From positions 62,001 to 126,000 of the forward strand of contig CAVVKQ010000013.1 in NCBI GenBank assembly GCA_963748985.1: a stretch of DNA of 64,000 bases, given 5' to 3'. Each line of letters starts with the position of its first letter. Position 1 is the stretch's first letter. This document shows, piece after piece, positions 43,418 to 52,295 of the stretch. Both the position numbers and the translations under genes were made by a program. This stretch comes from RPQJ01 sp963748985 (GTDB lineage: Bacteria > Pseudomonadota > Gammaproteobacteria > Steroidobacterales > Steroidobacteraceae). The notes under the pieces were generated by a model. That model saw only the letters and a program-made list of their open reading frames with translations. It did no database searches and was not told the DNA's origin.

Positions 43418-44131
43418 GTCACTTCTGGCGGCGCGCCCGATCGGCGTGATCTTGTCGAGCGTTTCGTCGGCGAAGAACTTCCGCACCATCATTGCCTGCT
43501 GCAGCTTGCCCTTGCGCACGTAGGCCTGATACAGCATGTCCTTGACGAGTTCGAGCAGCACGCCGGCCTCGTTCGCGCCCAGTTCAGGCCACTGCGGCGA
43601 GGGATCCGCATCGCTGCTGAACAACACTTTTTTCACGATGCTGAACGTTTCGTTGTCGATCTCGGCCATCTCGCGTGCTTCGCGAGCCTGCTCGAAGATG
43701 CGCAGCCTGCCGTTTTCGCCGAGGTCCTGGAATGCCCCCTGTGCCGTGCGTCGGCACATCGAAGCGAAGGCGTTGAAGTGGCCCGACGAATAACAGCCGA
43801 GAGCCTCGCGGAACAGGCGCTCGACGTTCTCGGGCAGGTAGGTGAAGTTGAACTTCTCCTTCGCGCGCTCGAGCTCGACGAAGTTGTTCGCGAATTCGAC
43901 GCGATTGGCCGCGTACATCTTGACGGCGAACTTGAGAAAGATCGGCGCGCTGCACGAATCACAGCGATAGACGATGCCCACGTGGTTGGGGCGGCTCGCG
44001 ATGAGCTCGGAGTACTGCGGGATCGAGACCGCAGTGATGTGTGAATACACCTGGCAGTGCGGGCACGACAGGGCCAGGCTGCGTTCCTGGTCGTCGTGCA
44101 GCCGACTATTGGAATCGACGTAGACGGACAT
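43415..44131 (-). CDS. DUF4145-like protein with N-terminal zinc ribbon
   Basis: 238 aa. An N-terminal ribbon of two Cys pairs (SCPHC near residue 23 and RCDSC near 57) probably binds zinc. The helical remainder (YLPENVERLFREALGCYSSGHFNAFASMCRRTAQGAFQDLG) resembles the DUF4145 domain, found in uncharacterised and defence-associated proteins. Its TAG stop comes from repeat copy B. It is the last gene of a leftward set with the unknown membrane protein (6-bp gap), hutH and ettA. Function unknown. Confidence 0.68.
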   Translation of the reverse strand: MSVYVDSNSRLHDDQERSLALSCPHCQVYSHITAVSIPQYSELIASRPNHVGIVYRCDSCSAPIFLKFAVKMYAANRVEFANNFVELERAKEKFNFTYLPENVERLFREALGCYSSGHFNAFASMCRRTAQGAFQDLGENGRLRIFEQAREAREMAEIDNETFSIVKKVLFSSDADPSPQWPELGANEAGVLLELVKDMLYQAYVRKGKLQQAMMVRKFFADETLDKITPIGRAARSD

Positions 44132-44137
44132 CGTTGC

Positions 44138-44878
44138 TCAGCCCTTGGTCCGAATCTTGTCGCCTCCAGTGTAGCGCATCGCCTTTGCGGCCGCTTCGTT
44201 TGCCGGGCGCGCGTCGAGCACGGCCTCGGCCTGGCCCGGTACCCTGGTCATGGAAACTTCGAACCGGGCACCGCCCGCCAGCGGCCGCCAGGGTCCGTAG
44301 GCGTGGCGGGCGTCGACGTGAGCTTTCCACCCTGAATCCGTCCGCGCCTGCGCCCAGATGTCTTCGCCCGCTTCTTCCTCGTCGCTCAGGGCAAAACTGG
44401 CGGGGACGAGGCGGGTAGCAGCGGGTTCGGCCGCGGAAGCCGCAGCGGGCGTCGGCGTGGCAGCCGGTTCCGTGCGCAGGTAACGGCCGCTCAGCCGGTC
44501 CAGTCTGAAGCTGTCCGGCAACCCCAGCTGCGCGGCAACGCCGGTCCAGACCAGCGTGCGCACGTCGAGGCGCCATTCGTCGCCGGACATCTCGAACACC
44601 TGCATGTGGCCCGCGGGAAGCCGGGTGAGCGTGACTCGATAGGCGCTGGGCCCGGTCCGTTCGCAATGGACCTGTGCGATGAGGGCCTTGGGCTGCATCG
44701 ACTCGTAGGTCTGCAGATGCAGGACAGGCGGCCAGAGTCGATGGGCGACGAGCAGGAGCAGGACCGCAACCGCAAGGTTGCCGGCAGCGGCCCATGGCCG
44801 GTGCGCGAGCCAGCGGCTCAGGCTCAGGAGCAGGGCCAGCAGGCCGAAGGCGACGCAGAGCGCGATGACCCCCAGCAT
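44138..44878 (-). CDS. Uncharacterised membrane protein
   Basis: 246 aa. Two N-terminal hydrophobic helices (about residues 3-21 and 30-48) are followed by a soluble domain with SGDEWRLDVRTLVWTG and the C-terminal ARFEVSMTRVPGQAEAVLDARP. A Pro/Ala-rich linker (about 137-160) divides it. I do not recognise a characterised family. It lies 12 bp after hutH and 6 bp before the DUF4145-like gene, so it is in the same transcript. Confidence 0.6.
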   Translation of the reverse strand: MLGVIALCVAFGLLALLLSLSRWLAHRPWAAAGNLAVAVLLLLVAHRLWPPVLHLQTYESMQPKALIAQVHCERTGPSAYRVTLTRLPAGHMQVFEMSGDEWRLDVRTLVWTGVAAQLGLPDSFRLDRLSGRYLRTEPAATPTPAAASAAEPAATRLVPASFALSDEEEAGEDIWAQARTDSGWKAHVDARHAYGPWRPLAGGARFEVSMTRVPGQAEAVLDARPANEAAAKAMRYTGGDKIRTKG

Positions 44879-44890
44879 GCCGGCTTGCGC

Positions 44891-46429
44891 TCAGCCGGCC
44901 GGAATGAGCGAGGTGAGCTCGCCCGAGTCGACGAGACGGGCGAGGTTGGCGATGTCGCGATCGAGTCGATGGTCGTCCGGCTGGTACGACACGTGTGTTC
45001 GCACCGCGGCATGCACGCGCTGCAGTTCCGCCGTCGTGGTGAGCGGGCGCAGCGAGTCGAGCGCATGAGCGGCGGCGAGCAATTCGATGCCCAGCACGCG
45101 CGCCGTGTTGTCGCAGATCCTGGCGAGCTTGCGGCCCGCCCACGGCGCCATGCTCACGTGGTCCTCCTGGCCCGCCGACGTCGGCAGGCTGTCCACCGAG
45201 GCCGGGTGCGCGTACGTCTTGTTCTCCGAGACCAGCGCGGCTGCCGTGACGTGCGCGATCATGAAGCCCGACTCGAGCCCGGGTTCGGTCGTGAGGAACA
45301 TGTTGAGGTTCGGGTTCACGCGACGGTCGAGCAGGTCGATGCGTCGCTCGGATGTGCTGGCGAGCTCCGCGACGGCGATCGCGAGGAAATCACTGATGAA
45401 CCCGATCGGCTCAGCATGGAAGTTGCCGCCGGAGAGCACGTCGTCGCCGAAGATCAGCGGGTTGTCGGAGACGCCATTGATGGCCGCGCCCAGCACGTCG
45501 CGTGCGTGGCACACCGTATGTTCGACGGCGCCGAACACCTGCGGCATGCAGCGCACCGCGTAAGGGTCCTGCACACGCTCGCAGTTCTCGTGGCTGCGAC
45601 GGATCTCGCTGTCGGAATCGAGCAATGAGCGGATGCGCCGCGCGGCGTCGATCTGTCCCGGCAGGCGGCTCGCCTGCTGGATGCGGTCGTCGAACGGCAC
45701 GTGGCTGCCGGCGAGACCTTCCACCGTCATCGCGCAGCAGATCACCGAGGCGTCGAGCAGCGACTCGGCGCGGAACAGGCCGTCGAGGGCGAGCGACAGG
45801 CTCAGCTGCGTGCCGTTCAGCAACGCCAGGCCTTCCTTCGCCTGCAGTTCGAGCGGCTCGACGCCGGCCGCGTGCAGCACATCGATGCCAGTGAGGGTCC
45901 GCCGGTCTGCGGTGGCGGCCGCAGTCGGCTCCGTCGCTTCTCCCTCGCCGATCAGTGCCAGCGCCAGGTGCGCCAGGGGCGCAAGATCGCCAGAGGCGCC
46001 GACGGAACCTTGCGCGGGAATCACCGGCAGCACATCGGTATTGAGCAGGGCGAGGAGGGTATCGACGACGAGCGGGCGCACGCCGGAGAAACCAGCCGCC
46101 AGGTTGTTCGCCTTGAGCAGCAGCATGCGTCGTACCAGCGCGGCCGCGAGCGGTTCGCCCACGCCGCACGCATGGCTGCGAACGAGGTTCAGCTGCAGTT
46201 TCCGGGTCTTCTGCGCAGGAATGACGCGGTTGGCAAACGCGCCGAAGCCCGTGTTGATGCCGTACGCGGTTCGCCCTGAAGCGACCGTCGCGACGACGGT
46301 GGCCTCGGACTCCCGCATGCATGCGCGAGCCGTACCCGCCAGCTCGACCACCGGGCGCTCCCGTTCGAACCGCCGCAGCTGTTCGAGCGTGAGCGAGGCA
46401 CCGTCAATGGTGAGCCTGGGTTTACGCAT
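44891..46429 (-). CDS. hutH: Histidine ammonia-lyase
   Basis: 512 aa. HutH deaminates histidine to trans-urocanate using the self-formed MIO cofactor; the MIO triad Ala145-Ser146-Gly147 lies in GSVGASGDLAPLAHL. AYGINTGFGAF with the catalytic Tyr56 and the SHACGVGEP segment (Ser-His, typical of HAL rather than PAL/TAL) support histidine specificity. The ATG at 46429 overlaps the end of ettA by 8 nt; open frame upstream lies inside ettA. No hutU, hutI, hutG or hutC is in the window, which is unusual. Confidence 0.9.
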   Translation of the reverse strand: MRKPRLTIDGASLTLEQLRRFERERPVVELAGTARACMRESEATVVATVASGRTAYGINTGFGAFANRVIPAQKTRKLQLNLVRSHACGVGEPLAAALVRRMLLLKANNLAAGFSGVRPLVVDTLLALLNTDVLPVIPAQGSVGASGDLAPLAHLALALIGEGEATEPTAAATADRRTLTGIDVLHAAGVEPLELQAKEGLALLNGTQLSLSLALDGLFRAESLLDASVICCAMTVEGLAGSHVPFDDRIQQASRLPGQIDAARRIRSLLDSDSEIRRSHENCERVQDPYAVRCMPQVFGAVEHTVCHARDVLGAAINGVSDNPLIFGDDVLSGGNFHAEPIGFISDFLAIAVAELASTSERRIDLLDRRVNPNLNMFLTTEPGLESGFMIAHVTAAALVSENKTYAHPASVDSLPTSAGQEDHVSMAPWAGRKLARICDNTARVLGIELLAAAHALDSLRPLTTTAELQRVHAAVRTHVSYQPDDHRLDRDIANLARLVDSGELTSLIPAG

Positions 46430-48089
46430 GCAGGCTGCGATAGCGCATGCGGTGCGGTTCGTCGGCTTCGTCGCCGCGGCGCTTCCTGAGGTCGTCCACG
46501 TATTCCGAATAGTTGCCCTCGAACCAGACCACTTCGCTGTTGCCCTCAAAGGCGAGGATGTGCGTTGCGATGCGGTCGAGGAACCAGCGATCGTGCGAGA
46601 TGACGACGGCGCAACCAGGGAAGCTCAGCAACGCTTCTTCCAGCGCGCGCAGCGTTTCGATGTCGAGGTCGTTGGTCGGTTCGTCGAGCAGGATGACGTT
46701 GCCGCCTTCCTTCAGCACCTTCGCGAGGTGCACCCGGTTGCGTTCACCCCCCGACAGCTCGCCGATGGTCTGCTGCTGTTGTGCGCCACGGAAATTGAAG
46801 CGGCCGACGTACGCGCGCGACGGCGTTTCGTAGTTGCCGACCTTGATCATGTCGAGGCCGTTCGAGATTTCCGCGAACACGGTCTTCCTGTCGTCGAGCG
46901 ACTGGCGCGACTGGTCGACATACGCCAGTTGCACCGATGGCCCGACGCGGAGTTCGCCGCCATCGGCGGCTTCCTGGCCGGTGATGATGCGGAACAGGGT
47001 GGTCTTGCCGGCGCCGTTCGGGCCGATGATGCCCACGATGCCGCCTTGCGGCAGGTTGAAGTTGAGGTTGTCGAACAGCAGTTTTTCGCCGTACGACTTC
47101 GCGAGCCCCCGGGCTTCAACCACGAGTTCGCCGAGGCGCGGTCCGGGCGGAATGTAGATCTCGTTGGTCTCGTTGCGTTCCTGGAAGTCGCGCGACTGCA
47201 GTTCCTCGAACCGCTGCATGCGCGCCTTGCTCTTGGCCTGGCGGGCCTTCGGGTTCTGGCGGACCCACTCGAGTTCGCGCGCGAGCATTTTCTTGAGCGC
47301 GCCTTGCTGCTGCTCTTCGACCTTGAGCCGGGCTTCCTTCTGCTCGAGCCAGGACGAGTAATTGCCCTGCCACGGGATGCCGTGGCCACGGTCCAGCTCG
47401 AGGATCCAGCCCGCGACGTTGTCGAGGAAGTAGCGATCGTGGGTCACCGCGATGACGGTGCCCGGGTACTGCTCGAGGTAGTGCTCGAGCCAGCGCACCG
47501 ATTCGGCGTCGAGGTGGTTCGTCGGCTCATCGAGCAGCAGCATGTCGGGCTTCGACAGCAGCAACTGGCAGAGTGCGACGCGGCGGCGTTCACCGCCCGA
47601 GATCTTCGTGACGTCCGCGTCCCACGGGGGCAGGCGCAGTGCGTCGGCCGCAACTTCGAGCTGGCGGTCGAGGTTGTGGCCGTCGGTCGCCTGGATGATG
47701 GCTTCGAGCCGCGCCTGTTCGGCGGCGATCCTGTCAAAGTCGGCATCGGGTTCGGCGTACGCGGCATATACGGCGTCGAGCCCGGCCAGCGCATCCTTGA
47801 TATGGGCGACGGCAACTTCGACGTTGCCCCGGACGTCCTTGGTGGCGTCGAGCTGTGGTTCCTGCGGCAGGAAGCCGATGTTGATGCCGGGCTGCGGCCG
47901 CGCTTCGCCTTCGAATTCCTTGTCGATGCCCGCCATGATCCTGAGCAGCGTGGACTTGCCGGATCCGTTCAAGCCGAGCACGCCGATCTTGGCGCCCGGG
48001 AAAAAGCTCAGGGAGATGTCGCGAAGGATGACCCGCTTCGGGGGTACGACCTTGCCGACGCGATTCATCGTGTAAATGAACTGTGCCAT
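46422..48089 (-). CDS. ettA: Energy-dependent translational throttle protein EttA (ABC-F ATPase)
   Basis: 555 aa, the same length as E. coli EttA. Two ABC domains have Walker A motifs GLNGSGKST and GPNGAGKTT, signatures SGGERRRVAL and SGGERNRVHL, and the EttA-specific interdomain and arm region. ABC-F proteins bind the ribosomal E site; EttA gates early elongation according to ATP/ADP ratio. The ATG at 48089 gives MAQFIYTMNRVGKVVPPKR, the family start; an upstream in-frame start would add 16 residues. No Shine-Dalgarno is evident. It heads the ettA-hutH-unknown-DUF4145 unit. Confidence 0.95.
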   Translation of the reverse strand: MAQFIYTMNRVGKVVPPKRVILRDISLSFFPGAKIGVLGLNGSGKSTLLRIMAGIDKEFEGEARPQPGINIGFLPQEPQLDATKDVRGNVEVAVAHIKDALAGLDAVYAAYAEPDADFDRIAAEQARLEAIIQATDGHNLDRQLEVAADALRLPPWDADVTKISGGERRRVALCQLLLSKPDMLLLDEPTNHLDAESVRWLEHYLEQYPGTVIAVTHDRYFLDNVAGWILELDRGHGIPWQGNYSSWLEQKEARLKVEEQQQGALKKMLARELEWVRQNPKARQAKSKARMQRFEELQSRDFQERNETNEIYIPPGPRLGELVVEARGLAKSYGEKLLFDNLNFNLPQGGIVGIIGPNGAGKTTLFRIITGQEAADGGELRVGPSVQLAYVDQSRQSLDDRKTVFAEISNGLDMIKVGNYETPSRAYVGRFNFRGAQQQQTIGELSGGERNRVHLAKVLKEGGNVILLDEPTNDLDIETLRALEEALLSFPGCAVVISHDRWFLDRIATHILAFEGNSEVVWFEGNYSEYVDDLRKRRGDEADEPHRMRYRSLHA

Positions 48090-48225
48090 TGGGAGGGATT
48101 GCGCTCGTCGTCCGGCGGACTCGAAAAAGGTCGGCAATTATCGGTCACCCGGGGCGTTGGACGCTACCGTTGCGAAATGGGTGCTGCTAGGCTTGACTCC
48201 AATCCGTTGCAGGGGCCCACGCCGC

Positions 48226-49200
48226 TTGACGCAGACCGATCCGCAGCCACTGCCGGTGCTGATGGTGGCCAGTGACGGCCTGGGCCGTTATGGCTTCGGC
48301 GACGGCCATCCCTTCGGGCCTGATCGGCAGGAGGCTTTCCTGCGCGAGATGCGACGCAGCTCCGCCTACCTGCGGTTGCGCATCGTCGATCCGCGCGTGG
48401 CCGAGCGCGACGAGCTGGAATCGTTTCATCGCAGCGAGTACGTGGACCTCGTCGTCCAGAAATCCGCGGCAGGCCGCGGCTACCTCGACGTCGGCGACAC
48501 GCCGGCCTCGAAGGGCATCTTCGAGGCGTCCAGCCTGGTCGTGGGCGGCACGGTGCTGGCTGTCGAAGAAATCATGGGTGGCCGCGCGCGACGCGGGTTC
48601 ATTCCCATCGCGGGCCTGCACCACGCTTCCCGTGGTCATGCCGCCGGCTTCTGCGTGTTCAACGATTGCGGCATCGTCATCGAGTTGCTGCGCAAACGAC
48701 ATGGCCTGCGTCGCATCGCCTACGTCGACATCGACGCGCACCATGGCGACGGCGTGTTCTACGCGTTTGAATCAGATCCGGACGCGCTCTTTGCGGACAT
48801 CCACGAGGATGGACGGTACCTGTATCCGGGCACCGGTGCTGCGGAGGAGACCGGCAAAGGCAGCGCGGCCGGCACGAAGCTCAACTTGCCGGTGCCGCCG
48901 GGCGCCGGCGACGAAGACTTTCACCGCGAGTGGCTGAAAATCGAAGAGTACCTGCGGCAGGCGCAACCGGAGTTCATCCTGCTCCAGTGCGGTGCCGACA
49001 GCCTGGAAGGCGATCCCATCACGCATCTCGCATTCAGCGAGGAAGCGCACGCACACGCGGCCGCGTCCGTGTGCCGCATCGCGGATGAAATCGGGCACGG
49101 TCGCGTGCTCGCGATGGGTGGCGGTGGGTACAACCGGCAGAACCTCGCTCGCGCGTGGACGCGAGTGGTCGAGGCCCTTGTCGCGAGCCAGCTTCCCTAG
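48226..49200 (+). CDS. Histone deacetylase family protein (AcuC/AphA-like)
   Basis: 324 aa from TTG 48226; ATG 48262 (312 aa) is an alternative, and the choice is not firm because neither has a clear ribosome site. The zinc amidohydrolase core is intact: GDGHPFGPDR, the His pair in LHHASRGHAAGFCVFND, DIDAHHGDGVFYAF (metal Asp and His), QCGADSLEGDP and the terminal MGGGGYN. Bacterial relatives deacetylate polyamines or acetylated proteins; the substrate is unknown. It diverges from ettA, and its stop overlaps that of the next gene by 4 bp. Confidence 0.88.
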   Translation: MTQTDPQPLPVLMVASDGLGRYGFGDGHPFGPDRQEAFLREMRRSSAYLRLRIVDPRVAERDELESFHRSEYVDLVVQKSAAGRGYLDVGDTPASKGIFEASSLVVGGTVLAVEEIMGGRARRGFIPIAGLHHASRGHAAGFCVFNDCGIVIELLRKRHGLRRIAYVDIDAHHGDGVFYAFESDPDALFADIHEDGRYLYPGTGAAEETGKGSAAGTKLNLPVPPGAGDEDFHREWLKIEEYLRQAQPEFILLQCGADSLEGDPITHLAFSEEAHAHAAASVCRIADEIGHGRVLAMGGGGYNRQNLARAWTRVVEALVASQLP

Positions 49201-50303
49201 CGCCAGCCCTTGAAGAAGCTGCCGTCGGCGAAGTCCCAGAGCAGGCTCAGGTGCCAGCGCGTGTCGTAGGGCTGATCGCTGAGCGGAATCTCCGCACCCA
49301 GGCTCAGTGCCACGTGCGCGCCACGGGTGAGTCCGAAACGCAATTGTGGCACCACGGTCCACTGCACCGAGTCGCCGCCGTCGTCTTCGAAAGGCACCGC
49401 CGCGGTAAACTCCAGTGCGGGGAAGACCCGCCGCGGCCATTTGGTCCAGCGGTAGTGCACGACGCCAGCGAACTCGGCTTCGCCGGTGTCAACGTCGTCC
49501 ACCGGCAGGATCAGGCGTGCGCTCGACTGGATCATCCAGCGCTCGTCGAAAAGCCGGCCGTAGGCGAGGTAAGGGATGACCTCATCGGACGCCTCGCCGT
49601 CGGTCGGGAAGGCGACGACCACGGCGCCCGACAGGATCGAGCGCCGCGCGAGGTCCCAGTGCAGTACCGTCTTGGCGCCGACCTCCACTTCGGTGATCTC
49701 GGCGTCGGTGCCATCGTCTTCATGGATGACCTCGACGACACCCATCGAGCGTTTGCCGAAGCGTTTCTCGATCTCGAGCACGTTGCGCCAGACGTCGGCG
49801 CCCTCGCGCTCGGTCAGCCGTGATTTCCAGACGATCTCGTCTTCGGGGAAGGCCTTCTTGGTGCGGATCGGCAGGAAGAAATTGAGTTCGCCGGGTGGAT
49901 AGGATGCGCTGCCCGGTGCCAGCGTTTTCGCGTAAGCGACGACATTGCGGACCTGCTGCTCATCGAGCGCAGCCACTTGCGAGGGCATCGTGGCCGACAA
50001 CCCCAACGCCTGGCCGCCGTGCGTGACGACGATCTGCCAATCCTCGGCGGGTTCGCGGCTGTTGAAAAGCGGGTCGGACAGGTCGGCAGGTTGGGGGTCC
50101 AACGCCTTGACGGTCGGATTCTCCGGGTCGGGGCGCCCCGTGGGGCCGTGGCAGGCGGCGCAGACGCTCTCGAACGTCTGGCGGCCGGCCTCGAGGTCTG
50201 GAGCGGGTACTGCGATGGCCAGGGTGGGTAGCACAAGGGCGGCCAAGCCAGGCAGCGCTGTAGCGAGCAAGCGGGCGAGCATCGTGCTTCGTGGCGCATT
50301 CAT
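49197..50303 (-). CDS. Exported cytochrome c fused to a C-terminal beta-rich (outer-membrane-like) domain
   Basis: 368 aa. A signal peptide (about residues 1-32) is followed by a class I cytochrome c domain with haem site C48AACH52 and a likely axial Met106 in LSATMPSQV; AYAKTLAPG closes it near 130. Residues about 140-368 are beta-rich with alternating hydrophobic and polar strands (EITEVEVGAKTVLHWDL, IPYLAYGRLF, HYRWTKWPRR) and end in an aromatic strand with DFADGSFFKGW, reminiscent of an outer-membrane barrel. A haem domain joined to a barrel-like domain is unusual. The redox partner is unknown; the start may also be ATG 50282. Confidence 0.75.
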   Translation of the reverse strand: MNAPRSTMLARLLATALPGLAALVLPTLAIAVPAPDLEAGRQTFESVCAACHGPTGRPDPENPTVKALDPQPADLSDPLFNSREPAEDWQIVVTHGGQALGLSATMPSQVAALDEQQVRNVVAYAKTLAPGSASYPPGELNFFLPIRTKKAFPEDEIVWKSRLTEREGADVWRNVLEIEKRFGKRSMGVVEVIHEDDGTDAEITEVEVGAKTVLHWDLARRSILSGAVVVAFPTDGEASDEVIPYLAYGRLFDERWMIQSSARLILPVDDVDTGEAEFAGVVHYRWTKWPRRVFPALEFTAAVPFEDDGGDSVQWTVVPQLRFGLTRGAHVALSLGAEIPLSDQPYDTRWHLSLLWDFADGSFFKGWR

Positions 50304-50432
50304 CGCAGCTTTACCTTTGGGGGCTCCGGCCGACGGGAAACCTCGTCGTCACCCTAGCGCCACCGATGGTTACGCGCGCTCGGTAGTTTCCGTGATCGGC
50401 TACAATTGCGTGTCCCCGACCGTGGAGAGCAA

Positions 50433-51689
50433 ATGTTTCCTGCCAGCATGACTATCGCCGGGTTCGATCCCGAGCTCGCGGCTGCAATCGATCACGAGCG
50501 CGTCCGCCAGGAAGATCACATCGAGCTGATCGCTTCCGAGAACTACGCCAGTCCGCGCGTGCTCGAGGCCCAGGGTTCCGTGCTCACCAACAAGTACGCC
50601 GAAGGCTATCCCGGCAAGCGCTATTACGGCGGATGTGAATACGTCGACGTCGCCGAGCAGCTGGCGATCGACCGCGCAAAGAAGCTCTTTGGCGCCGCGT
50701 ACGCCAACGTCCAGCCGCACTCCGGGTCGCAGGCCAACGCCGCAGCGTTCCTCGCGTTGATGAAGCCGGGCGACACGCTGCTCGGCATGAGCCTCGACCA
50801 CGGCGGCCACCTCACGCACGGCGCCAAGGTCAACTTCTCCGGCAAGATCTTCAATGCCGTGCAGTACGGGCTCGATCCGGTCACCGGCGCGATCGATTAC
50901 GCGCAGGTCGAGCGCCTCGCGCACGAACACAAGCCGAAGATGATCATCGCGGGCTTCTCCGCGTATTCGCGCGTCCTCGATTTTCCGCGCTTTCGTCAGA
51001 TCGCCGATGCCGTTGGCGCGTATTTCCTCTGCGACATGGCGCACGTCGCCGGTCTGGTTGCGGCGGGCGTCTACCCCAATCCGGTGCCCTTGGCCGACGT
51101 CGTCACGACCACCACGCACAAGACGTTGCGCGGTCCGCGCGGCGGTCTGATCCTCGCGCGCGAAAACGACGAGATCACCAGGAAGCTCAACTCGATGATT
51201 TTCCCGGGCACGCAGGGCGGCCCGTTGATGCACGTCATCGCGGCCAAGGCCGTGGCGTTCCTCGAGGCGATGCAGCCGGAGTTCGTGGACTACCAGCAGC
51301 AGGTCGTCGCCAACGCGCGCGCGATGTGCAAGGTCTTCCAGCAGCGTGGAATCAAGATCGTTTCCGGCGGCACCGACAATCACCTGTTCCTGGTCGACCT
51401 GTCCGACAAGCTGATCAATGGCAAGGAAGCCGACGCTGCGCTCGGCCGTGCGCACATCACGGTGAACAAGAACTCGGTGCCGAACGACCCGCGCCCGCCC
51501 ATGGTCAGCAGCGGCATCCGCATTGGCACGCCGGCCGTCACCACTCGCGGCTTCATGGAAGCGGAGGTCGCACAGCTCGCCCACTGGATCGCGGACGTGC
51601 TCGATAACTCGACCGATGAAGCCGTGATCGCGAAGACGCGCGCCGCGGTGGAAGAGATCTGCCGCCGCTTCCCGGTCTACGGGCGCTGA
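50433..51689 (+). CDS. glyA: Serine hydroxymethyltransferase
   Basis: 418 aa. GlyA interconverts serine and glycine with tetrahydrofolate. Motifs include ENYASPRVLEAQGSVLTNKYAEGYPGKRYYGG-type substrate loops (here split across residues about 38-70), the PLP lysine in VVTTTTHKTLRGPRGG, and GTPAVTTRG. The ATG at 50433 has GGAG 5 nt before it; further upstream TACAAT (50401-50406) may be a -10. It is followed by nrdR, the common glyA-nrdR-rib order. Confidence 0.96.
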   Translation: MFPASMTIAGFDPELAAAIDHERVRQEDHIELIASENYASPRVLEAQGSVLTNKYAEGYPGKRYYGGCEYVDVAEQLAIDRAKKLFGAAYANVQPHSGSQANAAAFLALMKPGDTLLGMSLDHGGHLTHGAKVNFSGKIFNAVQYGLDPVTGAIDYAQVERLAHEHKPKMIIAGFSAYSRVLDFPRFRQIADAVGAYFLCDMAHVAGLVAAGVYPNPVPLADVVTTTTHKTLRGPRGGLILARENDEITRKLNSMIFPGTQGGPLMHVIAAKAVAFLEAMQPEFVDYQQQVVANARAMCKVFQQRGIKIVSGGTDNHLFLVDLSDKLINGKEADAALGRAHITVNKNSVPNDPRPPMVSSGIRIGTPAVTTRGFMEAEVAQLAHWIADVLDNSTDEAVIAKTRAAVEEICRRFPVYGR

Positions 51690-51728
51690 TCGACCGCCGG
51701 ATGGGCAGGGCAGGCAGGAGACCCTCCG

Positions 51729-52283
51729 GTGTACTGTCCTTTCTGTTCATTCGAAGAAACCAAGGTCATCGACTCGCGCCTGTCGGGCGAAGGCGAGCAG
51801 GTGCGGCGGCGGCGGGAGTGCCTGCGCTGCGGCGAACGATTCACGACGTTCGAGTCGGCCGAGCTGCTGATGCCGCGCGTCGTGAAGAGCGACGCCACGC
51901 GTGAACCATTCGACGAAGCGAAGCTGCGTTCCGGCATGGTGAAGGCGCTGGAGAAACGGCCTGTCGCGATCGAAGCCGTCGACGCCGCCGTGAATCATGT
52001 CTGCCACAAGCTGCGCACGCTCGGCGAGCGCGAAGTGCCGGCCCGGCTGATCGGTGAACTCGTGATGGACGAGCTGCATCAGCTCGACGAGGTGGCATAC
52101 GTACGATTCGCCTCCGTCTACCGCAGCTTCCAGGACGTCGATGCGTTTCGCGAGGAGATCGACAAGCTGCGGCATCGGCGGCCTCGGTCGGCCGAAGAGC
52201 TGCAGCTCGGGCTCTGGACTGGCGCCGATGCGCCGCTGTCGGTAGCGCCAGCGCCGGGCAGCAACCCACCCGGCAAGAAATAG
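51729..52283 (+). CDS. nrdR: Transcriptional repressor NrdR
   Basis: 184 aa. The N-terminal zinc ribbon has MYCPFCSFEETKVIDSRL and CLRCGERFTTFE (two Cys pairs). The ATP-cone domain covers about residues 49-140. NrdR represses ribonucleotide reductase genes when bound to dATP/ATP. Translation begins at GTG 51729. The C-terminal tail (about 150-184) is longer than in many members. No nrd gene is in the window. Confidence 0.95.
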   Translation: MYCPFCSFEETKVIDSRLSGEGEQVRRRRECLRCGERFTTFESAELLMPRVVKSDATREPFDEAKLRSGMVKALEKRPVAIEAVDAAVNHVCHKLRTLGEREVPARLIGELVMDELHQLDEVAYVRFASVYRSFQDVDAFREEIDKLRHRRPRSAEELQLGLWTGADAPLSVAPAPGSNPPGKK

Positions 52284-52295
52284 ATTGAACCCCGC

